A DNA stretch of 64,000 bases from Lentzea albida (GCF_900111005.1 NZ_FOFV01000004.1:434001-498000), one strand, 5' to 3'. Shown: positions 14,654 through 25,008, numbered from the stretch's first letter. The notes: generated from the letters alone by a model not told the origin. Translations and numbers: made by a program.

Positions 14654-16675
14654 CTAGGGCGCCGGGCGGAAGCCCGCCTTCTCCGCGTCCGCCTCCGTGC
14701 GGAACCACACGTCGGCGCGGGTCTCGCCGAAGTTCGCCGACCCCTCGCTGTAGTAGCGGCGGCCGGTCAGCGTGGCCTTCACCGCGAAGTCCGCGGCCGG
14801 TGCGTGGCCGTCCGACTTCGGCAGCACCGAGCCCGGGCCGAACGGCGAGCGCGGGTTGAAGCCCTCCGGCTGCTGGAACCTCGCCGGCGCGGCCGAAGGA
14901 GCGGTGCCGTTCGGGCGGCCGCCGGTGGACGGCGAGAAGCCGACCGGGCGGGGGCGTTGCGGTAGTGCCGCCGGGGCGGCGGGCGCTTCCGGCTTCGGGG
15001 ACTCGAAGGCCGCGAACGCCGGGAAGCTCTGCTGGCGTTGTTGCGAGGTGCTGCGCCTGGCCTCGCGGATCGGGAGGCCCGCCTCGGTGTGCCGCAGTTC
15101 GACCGGGGCCGGTTCTGGTTCCGGCTCCGGCGGGGCGGCCAGCAGGGGCTCGTCGCTCGGCACGAACTTCGGGACGAACGGCTGGTCGTTCGACGTGTCC
15201 GGGAGCGTGCGGGTCTGGCCGAGGGCCGGCAGCGGCTCGTCGGCGTCGAGCAGCGGCTCGAAGAGCGAGCGCGGGCGTTCGGCTGCGGGAGCGGCCGGGG
15301 GCGCGGGGGTTTCCGTGCCGTGGGAGAACGCGGCGCCGACGGCACGTGGGGTGCGCTCCGGCGTTTCCTCGGTCTCCACGCGGGGTTCGAAGGCCGAGAA
15401 CGGCGCGGGCGGCGGGGCGCCGGGCGTCGTGAACGGCTGGGTGAACGACGCCGTGTACTCGGGCTCGACGAACTCCCGGTAGACCGGCTCCTGATAGGCA
15501 GGTTCCTCGTGGGCAGGCTCGTGGTGAACCGGCTCCTCGTGGGCCGACTCGTCGCGCAGCGAGTGGGTGGACTCCCTCTCGGGCTCCTGCTCCTCGGCGA
15601 GCGTCGACTCGAAGACGCCGTTGCGGACGCTCGGGGCGTCGAGGTCGGCGGGCTCGTCGGTGATCGGCTCGATCAGGCCGGTCTGCTCGGCCGGGGACTC
15701 CGGCTCCACCTCGGGCTCGGCGTCCGGCTCGGTGAAGCCGTCCAGCTGGCCGGAGAGCTCGTCGCGCAGGGCCGGGTACTCGCCGGTGAGGTCGTTGTCC
15801 GGCCAGCTGCTCTCCTCGACGGCGATGAACGTCGTCTGCTCGGAGCGGGTGCCGGCGGGCTCGTCCTCCTGCTCGGCGGCCTCGTCGAGGAACGTCTCCG
15901 GTTCCTCCTGCGCCCACACCTCGCGCGGCTGGTAGATGAAGTCGTCGGCCTGCTCGTCGACCTCGGGACCGGCGGTCGGCCGCGGCGACGGGACGCCGGG
16001 CTCGGCGACCGGTTCGACGGTGGGCACGTACGACGTCTGCTCGGCCGGGAGCTCCGGCTCGTCGTCGAAGTCCGCGGCCTCGAGGCCCGACTGCGACAGG
16101 ACCGTCGTCTGCTCGGCCGGCGTCTCGGCGGGGACCTCGCCCGGACCGAGGCGCTCGAACAGCGACCGCGGGCGGTCGTCGTCGGCCTCGGCCAGTGCCT
16201 TCTGCTCTGCCAGCTGCTCCTCGAAGCGGCGCTGGGCCTCGTCGGGCTCCAGGTACTGCCGGACGGGCGCGGACGGCTCCTCGTCGACCTCGGGCCGGGA
16301 CTCGAGCACGGAGGTCTCGTGCGGAGCGGGCTCGTCGACGACCGGCGGCAGCACCGGTGCGGGCGCCTGCACGGGCTCGCCGAAGTAGGCGGGCGGCTCC
16401 ACGTACGGCGCCGGTGCCGGAACGGGTGCGGGCGGCGGCGCCAGCACCTCGTCGGTCAGCGACCGCGGAGGCGCGTTGTCCCAGTCGTCGACCTCGAAGT
16501 CGTCGACCGGAACGGGCTTCGCCGCCGGCCGGGCCGACTTCCGCGCGTCCTGAAGTTGATCATCGAGGTCGGCGATCTGCTTGCGTGCGGGGCGCACATA
16601 CACCAACCAGGTGATCAGCGCTCCCGCAACGAAGGACAGCAGGCTCCACAGCCAGACCTGCCCGAAGATGTTCAC
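14654..16675 (-). CDS. Membrane-anchored acidic, proline-rich scaffold-like protein with repeated EQT motifs
   Basis: The 673-residue protein has one N-terminal membrane segment (about residues 7-27) and a short coiled helix, then about 550 residues of disordered acidic sequence, and a C-terminal segment ending YYSEGSANFGETRADVWFRT that looks like the small extracytoplasmic-type domain seen at the end of several actinobacterial proteins. The linker repeats short motifs: AEQT/SEQT near residues 187, 211, 278 and 329, and RPRSLFE twice. The GTG at 16675 follows GAAGGGG. It is single-gene and its function is unknown; a docking or phosphorylation scaffold is my inference. Confidence 0.7.
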   Translation of the reverse strand: MNIFGQVWLWSLLSFVAGALITWLVYVRPARKQIADLDDQLQDARKSARPAAKPVPVDDFEVDDWDNAPPRSLTDEVLAPPPAPVPAPAPYVEPPAYFGEPVQAPAPVLPPVVDEPAPHETSVLESRPEVDEEPSAPVRQYLEPDEAQRRFEEQLAEQKALAEADDDRPRSLFERLGPGEVPAETPAEQTTVLSQSGLEAADFDDEPELPAEQTSYVPTVEPVAEPGVPSPRPTAGPEVDEQADDFIYQPREVWAQEEPETFLDEAAEQEDEPAGTRSEQTTFIAVEESSWPDNDLTGEYPALRDELSGQLDGFTEPDAEPEVEPESPAEQTGLIEPITDEPADLDAPSVRNGVFESTLAEEQEPERESTHSLRDESAHEEPVHHEPAHEEPAYQEPVYREFVEPEYTASFTQPFTTPGAPPPAPFSAFEPRVETEETPERTPRAVGAAFSHGTETPAPPAAPAAERPRSLFEPLLDADEPLPALGQTRTLPDTSNDQPFVPKFVPSDEPLLAAPPEPEPEPAPVELRHTEAGLPIREARRSTSQQRQQSFPAFAAFESPKPEAPAAPAALPQRPRPVGFSPSTGGRPNGTAPSAAPARFQQPEGFNPRSPFGPGSVLPKSDGHAPAADFAVKATLTGRRYYSEGSANFGETRADVWFRTEADAEKAGFRPAP

Positions 16676-16806
16676 GGGTAAGCCCCTTCTACGACCACAC
16701 TCCGACCCCACTCACTCGGAAGGGTGAGCATGGCCAAACTACAGTGCCTTTGATGATGCTCCGTCACTACGCCGTTCAGCGCAAATAACGGGTGGAAAGC
16801 CCAGCG

Positions 16807-16812
16807 TAGAGT
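16807..16812 (+). promoter_or_regulatory. Possible -10 box for a near-leaderless rarD transcript
   Basis: TAGAGT fits the actinobacterial TANNNT -10 pattern and ends eight bases before the GTG start. No ribosome site is visible, so a leaderless or near-leaderless mRNA is likely. Confidence 0.4.
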
Positions 16813-16820
16813 GGGATTTT

Positions 16821-17744
16821 GTGCCCCCTCTGACCACCTCTGCCATCAGTTCGCCAGAACTTCACACCCAGGGGCGAGGGGTCACCAGCGGCGCACTCGC
16901 CTACGTCCTTTGGGGCTTGTTCCCGGCGTACTGGCCACTCCTCGTACCCGCCCAGCCGGTCGAGGTGCTCGCGCACCGGATCGTCTGGTCGTTCGTCACG
17001 CTCGCCGTCGTCGTCGGGGTCCTCCGGCACTGGCGGCCCTTCCTCGAACTGTCGGGGAAGGGCTGGTTGATCGTCACCGCAGCGGCCGTCCTGATCACGG
17101 TCAACTGGGGCACCTACATCTACGCCGTGAACAGCCATCATGTCGTCGAGGCCGCCCTCGGCTACTTCATCAACCCGTTGGTGAGCGTGGCACTAGGCAT
17201 GATCTTCCTCAAGGAACGATTGCGCATCACCCAGGTGGCCGCCATCGGTGTGGCCGTGGTCGCTGTGATCGTGCTCACCGTCGACTACGGCCGGCTGCCG
17301 GTGATCTCCCTGGTCCTGGCCTGCTCGTTCGGCGTCTACGGGTTGCTGAAGAAGAAGGTGCCGCTGGACGCGATCTCCAGCCTCACCGCCGAGAACGCCG
17401 TCATCGCGCCGATCGCGCTGGTCTACCTGCTGACGCTGGGCAGTGCGAACACCTTCGGTTCGGCCGGCACCGGCCACGTCCTGCTGCTGCTCAGCACCGG
17501 CGTCGTGACGGTGATCCCGTTGCTGCTGTTCGGCGTCGGTGCGCGGCTGATCCCGTTGAGCACCATGGGCATGCTGCAGTACATCGCGCCGATCCTGCAG
17601 TTCGCGTGGGGCGTGTTCGTCGTGCACGAGTCGATGCCGGCCAGCCGGTGGATCGGGTTCGGCCTGGTGTGGCTGGCCCTGGCGATCTTCACGTTCGACG
17701 CGCTGAGCAACCGGCGCAAGCAGGCGCTCGCGCCGGTCAGCTGA
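16821..17744 (+). CDS. rarD: RarD/EamA-family membrane transporter
   Basis: The 307-residue protein has about ten hydrophobic segments in two EamA-type halves and the RarD features [18 protein letters not shown] at the start and [19 protein letters not shown] in the middle. RarD proteins are drug/metabolite transporter-superfamily permeases, many exporting amino acids or other small metabolites. Its stop abuts the stop of the convergent polyprenyl synthase gene with no space between. Confidence 0.85.
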   Translation: MPPLTTSAISSPELHTQGRGVTSGALAYVLWGLFPAYWPLLVPAQPVEVLAHRIVWSFVTLAVVVGVLRHWRPFLELSGKGWLIVTAAAVLITVNWGTYIYAVNSHHVVEAALGYFINPLVSVALGMIFLKERLRITQVAAIGVAVVAVIVLTVDYGRLPVISLVLACSFGVYGLLKKKVPLDAISSLTAENAVIAPIALVYLLTLGSANTFGSAGTGHVLLLLSTGVVTVIPLLLFGVGARLIPLSTMGMLQYIAPILQFAWGVFVVHESMPASRWIGFGLVWLALAIFTFDALSNRRKQALAPVS

Positions 17745-18746
17745 TCAGCGGGTGCGCTCCACCACGTACGTCGCGAGCTCCTCGAGAGCGTCCCGCGCGG
17801 CGCACGGCGGCAGCTTGCCCAGCTCCGTGCGGGCCCGGTCCGCGTACTCGTCGAGGACCTCGCGCGACCTGTCCATTCCGGACGACTTGCGCAGCAGGTC
17901 GAGGGCCTCGTCCACCAGCTCGTCGTCGCTGATCGGACCGGCCAGCAGTTCGGCGAGCCGCGTCTCGGACGGGTCGGCGAGCGCGTAGAGCATCGGCAGC
18001 GTCTTCACGCCCTCGCGCAGGTCGGTGCCGGGGGTCTTGCCGGACTCCACGGACGGCGACGCGATGTCGATCACGTCGTCCGAGATCTGGAACGCGGCCC
18101 CGATCACCTCGGCGTACGCGCGCAGGGCGTCGATCTGCTCCTCGGTGGCGTCGGAGAACATGCCACCGAACCTCGCCGCGGTGGCGATCAGGACGCCGGT
18201 CTTCTCCTCGATCACCTTGAGGTAGTGGGAGATGGCGTCCTCGCCGGGCTGCGGGCCGACGGTCTCGCGCATCTGGCCGGTCACCAGGACCGAGAAGGTC
18301 TCCGCGATGATCCGCGCCGCGTCCGTCCCCAGGTCGGCCGTCAGCCGGGACGCGTGGGCGAACAGGAAGTCGCCCGTCAGGATCGCGATGCTGTTGTCCC
18401 ACTTGACGTTCGCGGAGACCGCTCCGCGCCGCATGGTCGCCTCGTCCATGACGTCGTCGTGGTAGAGCGTCGCGAGGTGGGTGAGCTCGACCACAGTGGC
18501 CGCCTTGACGACCTTCTCGCGGTCCCAGTCGGCGCCGAACTGCGACGCGAGCAGTGTGAAGAGCGGGCGGATCCGCTTTCCGCCCGCCTCCACAAGGTGA
18601 AGCGAGGTCTCCGTCACCGGGGCGAACTCGCTCTGCACGACGTCGTGCAGGTTGCGCTCAACCTCGGCCAGGCCGTCCTGGACTACCTCGGTGAGCACGG
18701 GGTCCACCAACGCGAACCCCGGTCCCACATGCTCGCTACTGGTCAC
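17745..18746 (-). CDS. All-trans-polyprenyl diphosphate synthase (menaquinone side-chain type)
   Basis: The 333-residue protein has the isoprenyl synthase motifs GKRIRP (56-61), the first aspartate-rich motif DDVMD (97-101) preceded by LYH, and the second aspartate-rich motif ISDDVID. It condenses isopentenyl diphosphate onto an allylic primer. The lack of small-chain hallmarks and the neighbourhood (nuo and men genes) point to the long-chain diphosphate used by MenA. The start is GTG 18746. It is followed at once by the convergent rarD and lies 19 bases from the nuoN stop, on the same strand as nuo but downstream of it. Confidence 0.85.
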   Translation of the reverse strand: MTSSEHVGPGFALVDPVLTEVVQDGLAEVERNLHDVVQSEFAPVTETSLHLVEAGGKRIRPLFTLLASQFGADWDREKVVKAATVVELTHLATLYHDDVMDEATMRRGAVSANVKWDNSIAILTGDFLFAHASRLTADLGTDAARIIAETFSVLVTGQMRETVGPQPGEDAISHYLKVIEEKTGVLIATAARFGGMFSDATEEQIDALRAYAEVIGAAFQISDDVIDIASPSVESGKTPGTDLREGVKTLPMLYALADPSETRLAELLAGPISDDELVDEALDLLRKSSGMDRSREVLDEYADRARTELGKLPPCAARDALEELATYVVERTR

Positions 18747-18765
18747 ACCAGCAGACTACGTAGTC

Positions 18766-20343
18766 CTAGCTGAGGAAGGTGCCGGTACCCGCCCAATCGA
18801 GCACGAAGGTGGGCCACAGACCCAGCACCAAGGTCACGACGGCACCCAACGTGATGGCGATCGTGGTGAACGCGCCGGGCACCGTGACGGTCGGGCCGTC
18901 CGGGGCCGGGTCGCTGAAGTACATCAGCACGATCACCCGCAGGTAGAAGAACGCCGCCACGGCCGAGGCCACGAGAGCGATCACCACGAGCGGCGTGAGG
19001 CCGGCGTCGATCGCCGCGCTGAACACGACGAACTTGCCGATGAAGCCGGACGTCAGCGGGATGCCGGCCAGGGCCAGCAGCAGGAACGTGAAGACCGCCG
19101 CCACGATCGGCGACCGCTTCGCGAGGCCCGCCCACTGCGACAGGTGCGTCGCCTCGCCGTCCGAGTTGCGGACCAGCGACACGATGCCGAACGCGGCGAT
19201 CGTGGTGAAGCCGTACGCCAGCAGGTAGAACATGGTCGCGCTCACACCGGGGGCGTCGCCCTCCGGCGTCAGGGCGATCGAGCCGATCAGCAGGAAGCCC
19301 GCGTGCGCCACCGAGGAGTACGCGATCATGCGCTTCACGTCGGTCTGGGTGAGGCCGAGGATCGCACCGATCACCATCGACACCACCGCGACGCCGTAGA
19401 GCACGCCACGCCACTCCCACTGCGTGTTCTCGAACGCCACCGTGAGCACGCGCAGGATGCCGCCGAACGCGGCGACCTTCGTGCACGCGGCCATGAACGC
19501 CGTGACCGGCGTCGGGGCGCCCTGGTAGACGTCCGGGGTCCAGGCGTGGAACGGGCCGACGGCGGCCTTGAACAGCAGGCCCACCACCAGCAGGCCGAAG
19601 CCCGCGAACAGCAGCGTGTCGGAACGGTCCGTGCCGCCCGCGGCCGTCGCGATGGCCGAGAGCTTCACCGAACCCGCGTAGCCGTAGAGCAGAGCCACGC
19701 CGTAGAGGAAGAACGCGGAGGCGAACGCGCCGAGCAGGAAGTACTTCACGGCCGCTTCCTGCGAGAGCAGGCGGCGACGGCGAGCCAGGCCGCACAGCAG
19801 GTACAGCGGCAGCGACAGCACTTCCAGCGCGATGAACATCGTCAGCAGGTCGTTCGCCGCGACGAACGTCATCATGCCGCCGAGCGCGAACAGCGTGAGC
19901 GGGAAGACCTCGGTCTGCATGCCGGTCTTCGTCGCCTGGGCGCGGTCCTGGACGGTGCCCGGACGGATCGCGGCCTGCGCCACGAACGCGCCGCCGGGCT
20001 CCACCGAGCGGTCGGCGATCAGCAGCACCGAGCCGAAGCCCAGCACCAGCAGCGTGGCCCACAGGAAGAGCGACGGCGAGTCGACCGCGATCGCCCCCGA
20101 CAGCGTCGAGACGCCCTGCTCCGGGCGCTCCGACGTCGCGTAGAGGATCAGCGAGCCGACGGCGCCGACCAGCGTCACGAGCGTGAGCACGAGCTGCACG
20201 GCCCACCGCTGGTGCTTGGGCAGCAAGGCCTCCAGCAGCACGCTGACGCACGCGGCACCGAGCACGATCAGCAGCGGCGCGATGGCGCCGTAATCGATCT
20301 CCGGCGCCTCGATCGTCTGCGCCTGAGCGACGAGAAGGTTCAC
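18766..20343 (-). CDS. nuoN: NADH-quinone oxidoreductase subunit N
   Basis: This 525-residue membrane protein has about 14 helices and belongs to the antiporter-like group. GPFHAWTPDVYQGAPTPVTA and the lysine-containing helix around MIAYSSVAHAGF are the NuoN signatures for one proton channel of the membrane arm. It is the last of the 14 nuo genes, one base after nuoM. The next gene downstream on the same strand is the polyprenyl synthase. Confidence 0.95.
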   Translation of the reverse strand: MNLLVAQAQTIEAPEIDYGAIAPLLIVLGAACVSVLLEALLPKHQRWAVQLVLTLVTLVGAVGSLILYATSERPEQGVSTLSGAIAVDSPSLFLWATLLVLGFGSVLLIADRSVEPGGAFVAQAAIRPGTVQDRAQATKTGMQTEVFPLTLFALGGMMTFVAANDLLTMFIALEVLSLPLYLLCGLARRRRLLSQEAAVKYFLLGAFASAFFLYGVALLYGYAGSVKLSAIATAAGGTDRSDTLLFAGFGLLVVGLLFKAAVGPFHAWTPDVYQGAPTPVTAFMAACTKVAAFGGILRVLTVAFENTQWEWRGVLYGVAVVSMVIGAILGLTQTDVKRMIAYSSVAHAGFLLIGSIALTPEGDAPGVSATMFYLLAYGFTTIAAFGIVSLVRNSDGEATHLSQWAGLAKRSPIVAAVFTFLLLALAGIPLTSGFIGKFVVFSAAIDAGLTPLVVIALVASAVAAFFYLRVIVLMYFSDPAPDGPTVTVPGAFTTIAITLGAVVTLVLGLWPTFVLDWAGTGTFLS

Positions 20344-20344
20344 G

Positions 20345-21913
20345 TCACTTGCCTTCCTGCACGGTGACCGGGTCGGTCACGCCGACCTCGGTCAGCGTCG
20401 CCCCGACAGTCGGGGTGATGACGTCGAGCACCGGCTGCGGGTAGAACCCGAGGGCCAGCACGATGACAACGAGCGGTGCCAGGATCGCGATCTCGCGCTT
20501 GTCGAGGTCGCCGATCGTGGTCTTCTTCTCCGGGTCGCCGACGGCACCCGGACCGGCCGCGGCACCGATGAGGGCGTCGCCGCGCAGCGGGCCGGTCATG
20601 ACCCGCTGGTAGAGCCACAGCACGTAGAGGGCCGCGAGCACCATGCCGACCGTCGCGATGATCGTGAACACCGGCTGCGTCGGGAACGAGCCGATCAGCA
20701 CGAGGAACTCCGAGACGAACGAGTTCGTGCCCGGCAGCGACAGCGTGGTCAGACCCGAGATCAGCAGCATGCCGGCGAGCAGCGGCGCCACCTTCGACAT
20801 GCCGCCGTAGTCGGAGATCAGCGACGAACCACCGCGCGCGATCACCATGCCGACCACCAGGATCAGCATGCCGGTCGAGATCGAGTGGTTGAGCATGTAC
20901 GACACCGAGCCCACGCCGGCCTGCGACGTGAACGAGAAGATGCCGAGCGCGATGAAGCCGAAGTGCGCGATCGAGACGTAAGCGAGGAACCGCTTCATGT
21001 CCCGCTGGCCCGTGGCGAGCAGCGATCCGTAGAGGACACCGGCGACCGCGAGCACGAGCACGAACGGCGCCAGGTTCTTCGACGCCTCCGGGAACATCGG
21101 CAGCAGGTAGCGCAGCATGCCGAACGTGCCGACCTTGTCCAGGATGCCGACGACGATCACCGTGACGCCGATGGGCGCCTCGGCCGCGGCGTCGGGCAGC
21201 CAGGTGTGGAACGGCACGAGCGGCGCCTTGATCGCGAACGCCAGGAAGAAGCCGAGGAACAGCCAGGTCTGCGTCGTCGAGTCGGCGTCGCGGACCACGG
21301 TCACGAGCGTCGCCCAGTCGAAGGTGCCCTTGCCGAGCTCGTCCGACGCCATCGCGTAGGCGCCGATCGCGGAGGCCAGCATGATCAGGCCGCCGAGGAA
21401 CGAGTACAGGAAGAACTTGACCGCCGCGTACTGCCTGCGCGCGCCGCCGTAGCCGCCGATCAGGAAGTACATCGGGATGAGCATGACCTCGAAGAGCACG
21501 TAGAACAGGAAGACGTCGGTGGCGGCGAACACCGCGACCGTCACGGCCTCCTGGACGAGGATCAGCGAGAGGTACCCGCCCTGCGACCGGCCGGCGGGCA
21601 GCTTCTCCGTCCAGCCGGCGCCGATCACCAGCGGGATCAGCAGCGCGATGACCGCGATCATCACCAGCGCGATGCCGTCGATGCCGAACGAGAGCCGCAC
21701 GCCGAACGCCGGGATCCAGTCGACGCCGGTGGCGAGCTGGATGCGCTCGCCGTCCGGGTCGTAGGCGATCCACAGCAGCACGCCGAGCACGAGCTCGACG
21801 AGCGAGAACGCGAGCGCGACGAGCTTGGCCTTCTTGTCGTCCTTGCGCAGGAACGCCACCACCAGGGCGCCGACCAGCGGCACCACCAGCAGTGCGATCA
21901 GAACCCAGGTCAC
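20345..21913 (-). CDS. nuoM: NADH-quinone oxidoreductase subunit M
   Basis: The 522-residue subunit has about 14 membrane helices. KAPLVPFHTWLPDAAAEAPI (around residue 230) and MKRFLAYVSIAHFGF are the antiporter-like family motifs with the channel lysines. The start is GTG 21913, overlapping the nuoL stop by four bases. The antisense strand is open over long stretches, but that reflects the GC bias. Confidence 0.95.
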   Translation of the reverse strand: MTWVLIALLVVPLVGALVVAFLRKDDKKAKLVALAFSLVELVLGVLLWIAYDPDGERIQLATGVDWIPAFGVRLSFGIDGIALVMIAVIALLIPLVIGAGWTEKLPAGRSQGGYLSLILVQEAVTVAVFAATDVFLFYVLFEVMLIPMYFLIGGYGGARRQYAAVKFFLYSFLGGLIMLASAIGAYAMASDELGKGTFDWATLVTVVRDADSTTQTWLFLGFFLAFAIKAPLVPFHTWLPDAAAEAPIGVTVIVVGILDKVGTFGMLRYLLPMFPEASKNLAPFVLVLAVAGVLYGSLLATGQRDMKRFLAYVSIAHFGFIALGIFSFTSQAGVGSVSYMLNHSISTGMLILVVGMVIARGGSSLISDYGGMSKVAPLLAGMLLISGLTTLSLPGTNSFVSEFLVLIGSFPTQPVFTIIATVGMVLAALYVLWLYQRVMTGPLRGDALIGAAAGPGAVGDPEKKTTIGDLDKREIAILAPLVVIVLALGFYPQPVLDVITPTVGATLTEVGVTDPVTVQEGK

Positions 21914-23847
21914 GAGAACCTCACCACCAGGAGCGCCCCGAGCACGAAGATCGAGCCCAGCAGCATGGACAGTGCGTAGGAGCGGACGAACCCGGTCTGC
22001 AGCCTGCGCAACCGGCCGGAGCTACCGCCGAGCAGCGCCGCGGTGCCGTTGACCAGACCGTCGACGCCCTTCAGGTCGAGGAACACCAGCGCGCGGGTGA
22101 GCCAGGTGCCCGGCCGCGCGAAGAGGGCCTCGTTCAGTGCGTTGCCGTAGAGGTCCGCACGGGCCGCGCGCACCGGGAACGACACGCGCACCGGGCGTTC
22201 GACCGGCTGCTTGCCGCGGCCGAAGAGCAGGAACGCGAGTCCGGCACCCACCAGCGCGAGGGCGACGGTCAGGATGCCGACCAGGCCGTGCGAGATGACG
22301 CCGTGCTCTTCCTTGAGCTCGCCGAGCGACGGCTCCAGCCAGCCGGCGAGACGTCCGCCGGAGGAGAGGAACCAGCCGCCGCCTATCGAGCCGACCGCGA
22401 GGATGATCATCGGAACGGTCATCGACAGCGGGGACTCGTGCGGGTGGTAGTCCTTGCCGTTCTCCGCCTTCAGGTCCTTCCAGCGGGGCTGGCCGAGGAA
22501 GACGAGGATCAGCAGACGCGTCATGTAGAACGCGGTCAGCGCGGCACCCAGCAGTGCGACACCGCCGAAGACCCACGGGCGCCAGCCTTCGCCGGTGAAC
22601 GCCGCCGCGATGATGGCGTCCTTCGAGAAGTAACCCGCGAACGGCGGGATGCCGATCAGCGCGAGGTAGCCGAGCGTCCAGGTGACGAAGGTGATCGGCA
22701 GGAACTTGTAGAGCCCGCCCATCCGGCGGATGTTGCCCTCGTCGTTCATGCCGTGCATGACCGAACCGGCACCGAGGAAGAGCCCGGCCTTGAAGAAGCC
22801 GTGCGTCAGCAGGTGCATGATGCCGAGCGCGTAGCCGATCGGGCCGAGGCCCACGGCGAGGATCATGTAACCGATCTGCGAGACCGTCGAGTACGCCAGG
22901 ACCTTCTTGAAGTCGTCGTAGGCGCAACCGATGATGCAGCCGATCAGCAGCGTGACGGCACCGATGATCATGACGACCAGGCGGCCGTCCTCGCTCAGGT
23001 TGTAGAGCGGGTTCGAGCGGGCGATGAGGTACACGCCCGCGGTGACCATCGTCGCCGCGTGGATCAGGGCCGAGACGGGGGTCGGGCCGGCCATCGCATC
23101 CGGCAACCAGGCCTGGAGCGGGAACTGGCCCGACTTGCCGCAGGCGCCGAGGAGCAGCAGCAGCGTGATCGCGAGGACCTCGGCCGAGGAGAACTCGCTG
23201 ACGCGGCTGAAGACCTCGGTGTACTGCGTCGTCCCGAGCTTGTTGAACATCAGGAAGATCGCGATCGCGAGGCCCAGGTCGCCGACGCGGTTCATCAGGA
23301 AGGCCTTCTTGGCCGCCGACGCCGCTTCCGGCTTGTACTGGTACCAGCCGATCAGCAGGTACGAGGCGAGACCGACGCCCTCCCAGCCGAAGTACAGGGT
23401 CACGAAACCGTTGCCCAGCACCAGCAGGAGCATCGCCGAGACGAAGAGGTTCAGGTAGGCGAAGAACTTGCGCCTGCCCTCCTCGTGCGCCATGTAGCCG
23501 ATCGAGTAGATGTGGATCAGAGAGCCCACACCGGTGATCAGCAGCACGAACGTGAGCGACAGCGGGTCGAGCCGCAGTCCGAACTCGACGGTCAGCGCGT
23601 TGACGTCGATCCAGTTGAACAGGTGCAGGTTCTGCACCCGCTCCTCGGGGTTCGAGACACCGAGCGTCGAGAAGAAGAGCGCGAGCGCGTAGGCGAACGA
23701 CGCGAGCAGCACACCGCTGCCGAGCAGGTGGCCCCACTTGTCGGCGCGCTTGCCGCCGACCAACAGCACCGCCGCGCCGAACGCGGGCAGCGCCAACAGC
23801 AACCAGGCGAAGCTCGCGACCCCGCTGGCGACAACAGGTTCCGTCAC
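21910..23847 (-). CDS. nuoL: NADH-quinone oxidoreductase subunit L
   Basis: The 645-residue distal antiporter-like subunit has the highly conserved LPDAMAGPTPVSALIHAATM block and GWEGVGLASYLLIGWY, and a C-terminal extension that should form the lateral helix along the membrane arm. It lies ten bases after nuoK and overlaps nuoM by four. Confidence 0.95.
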   Translation of the reverse strand: MTEPVVASGVASFAWLLLALPAFGAAVLLVGGKRADKWGHLLGSGVLLASFAYALALFFSTLGVSNPEERVQNLHLFNWIDVNALTVEFGLRLDPLSLTFVLLITGVGSLIHIYSIGYMAHEEGRRKFFAYLNLFVSAMLLLVLGNGFVTLYFGWEGVGLASYLLIGWYQYKPEAASAAKKAFLMNRVGDLGLAIAIFLMFNKLGTTQYTEVFSRVSEFSSAEVLAITLLLLLGACGKSGQFPLQAWLPDAMAGPTPVSALIHAATMVTAGVYLIARSNPLYNLSEDGRLVVMIIGAVTLLIGCIIGCAYDDFKKVLAYSTVSQIGYMILAVGLGPIGYALGIMHLLTHGFFKAGLFLGAGSVMHGMNDEGNIRRMGGLYKFLPITFVTWTLGYLALIGIPPFAGYFSKDAIIAAAFTGEGWRPWVFGGVALLGAALTAFYMTRLLILVFLGQPRWKDLKAENGKDYHPHESPLSMTVPMIILAVGSIGGGWFLSSGGRLAGWLEPSLGELKEEHGVISHGLVGILTVALALVGAGLAFLLFGRGKQPVERPVRVSFPVRAARADLYGNALNEALFARPGTWLTRALVFLDLKGVDGLVNGTAALLGGSSGRLRRLQTGFVRSYALSMLLGSIFVLGALLVVRFS

Positions 23848-23857
23848 CGGTGACCCC

Positions 23858-24157
23858 TCAGTACTTCAGCAGGTTCGAGTCGTCGACCGAGGCCGAGCGA
23901 CGCGTCCGGAAGATGGACATGATGATCGCGAGGCCGACGACGACCTCCGCCGCGGCGACGACCATCACGAAGAACGCCATCACCTGACCGTCGAGCGAGC
24001 CGTTGATCCGCGCGAACGTCACGAGGCTCAGGTTGACCGCGTTGAGCATGAGCTCGACGCACATGAACACCACGATGGCGTTGCGCCGCACCAGCACGCC
24101 AACGGCGCCGATGCTGAACAGCAGTGCCGACAGCAGCAGGTAGTAGGTGGGGGTCAC
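23858..24157 (-). CDS. nuoK: NADH-quinone oxidoreductase subunit K
   Basis: The 99-residue protein has three membrane helices and keeps the two buried glutamates that form part of the proton path, E35 in FMCVELMLN and E71 in AAAEVVVG. The GTG start overlaps the nuoJ stop (GTGA). Confidence 0.95.
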   Translation of the reverse strand: MTPTYYLLLSALLFSIGAVGVLVRRNAIVVFMCVELMLNAVNLSLVTFARINGSLDGQVMAFFVMVVAAAEVVVGLAIIMSIFRTRRSASVDDSNLLKY

Positions 24158-25008
24158 GACTCACTTCCCTTGAGCGCGTGCGCGTCGGGCTCGTGCGCGG
24201 TGCCGGCCACCTCGGCGACGTCGTCCGAGAGCTTGGACTTGTCGGTCGCCTCGATGACCTCGAACAGCGACTCCTCCGCCACCGTGCCGTCGGGCAGCAG
24301 TGCGGGGGTGGCCACCGAGTTGGCGGTGGCGAAGACGCCGGGGCCGGGCAGCGAGCCGACCCGCTTGCCGTCCTGGAAGCGCTCCTCGACGAGTTCCTTC
24401 TGCGTCTTCTTGGCGGGCTTCCCGTCGCGGCCGACGAAGGCCAGGATCATCGCGCCGAGGGCGGCGGTGATCAGCAGGGCCGACGTGAGCTCGAACGCGA
24501 ACAGGTACTCCGTGAAGAGCTTCGAACCGATGTTGCCGACGTTGCCGCCGTTGGTGGTGTTCACCTCGGCGAGGCCGCGGGCGTCGACACCGGTCAGCGC
24601 GCGGCCGACCGAACCGACCAGCAGCACGGCGAACCCGATGCCGAGCAACGCGGCCGCGAGTCGCTGGCCGCGGATCACTTCGACGACCGAGTCCGAACTG
24701 TCGCGGCCGACCATCATCAGCACGAACAGGAACAGCATCATGATCGCGCCGGTGTAGACGATGATCTGCACGAAGCCGAGGAACGGCGCCTGCTGGATCA
24801 TGTACAGCACACCGAGGCTGAGCATCGTCACGACGAGCCACAGCGCGGAGTGCACGGCGTTGCGCGCGAAGAGCATGCCGAGCGCGCCGGCCAGGGCCAG
24901 CGGGCCGAGGACCCAGAACGCGATGGCCTCGCCCGTGGTGACGGTGTCGACCACGCGCTGCACCGGTTCCGGCTGCTGCTGCGCGAGGAACTGGACCAGG
25001 AGGCTCAC
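24154..25008 (-). CDS. nuoJ: NADH-quinone oxidoreductase subunit J with extended C-terminal tail
   Basis: The first about 180 residues give the five-helix NuoJ core ([39 protein letters not shown]). A hydrophilic tail of about 90 residues follows, which the E. coli subunit lacks but some actinobacterial NuoJ proteins share. The GTG at 25008 overlaps the nuoI stop and is preceded by AAGGAGG; the open frame further upstream is not real coding. Confidence 0.9.
   Translation of the reverse strand: MSLLVQFLAQQQPEPVQRVVDTVTTGEAIAFWVLGPLALAGALGMLFARNAVHSALWLVVTMLSLGVLYMIQQAPFLGFVQIIVYTGAIMMLFLFVLMMVGRDSSDSVVEVIRGQRLAAALLGIGFAVLLVGSVGRALTGVDARGLAEVNTTNGGNVGNIGSKLFTEYLFAFELTSALLITAALGAMILAFVGRDGKPAKKTQKELVEERFQDGKRVGSLPGPGVFATANSVATPALLPDGTVAEESLFEVIEATDKSKLSDDVAEVAGTAHEPDAHALKGSES

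Noticed and set aside
14772..16681. Long plus-strand open frames opposite the scaffold-like protein gene
   Set aside because: They mirror the low-complexity E/P/T-rich gene on the minus strand and are rich in R, G and A without family motifs.
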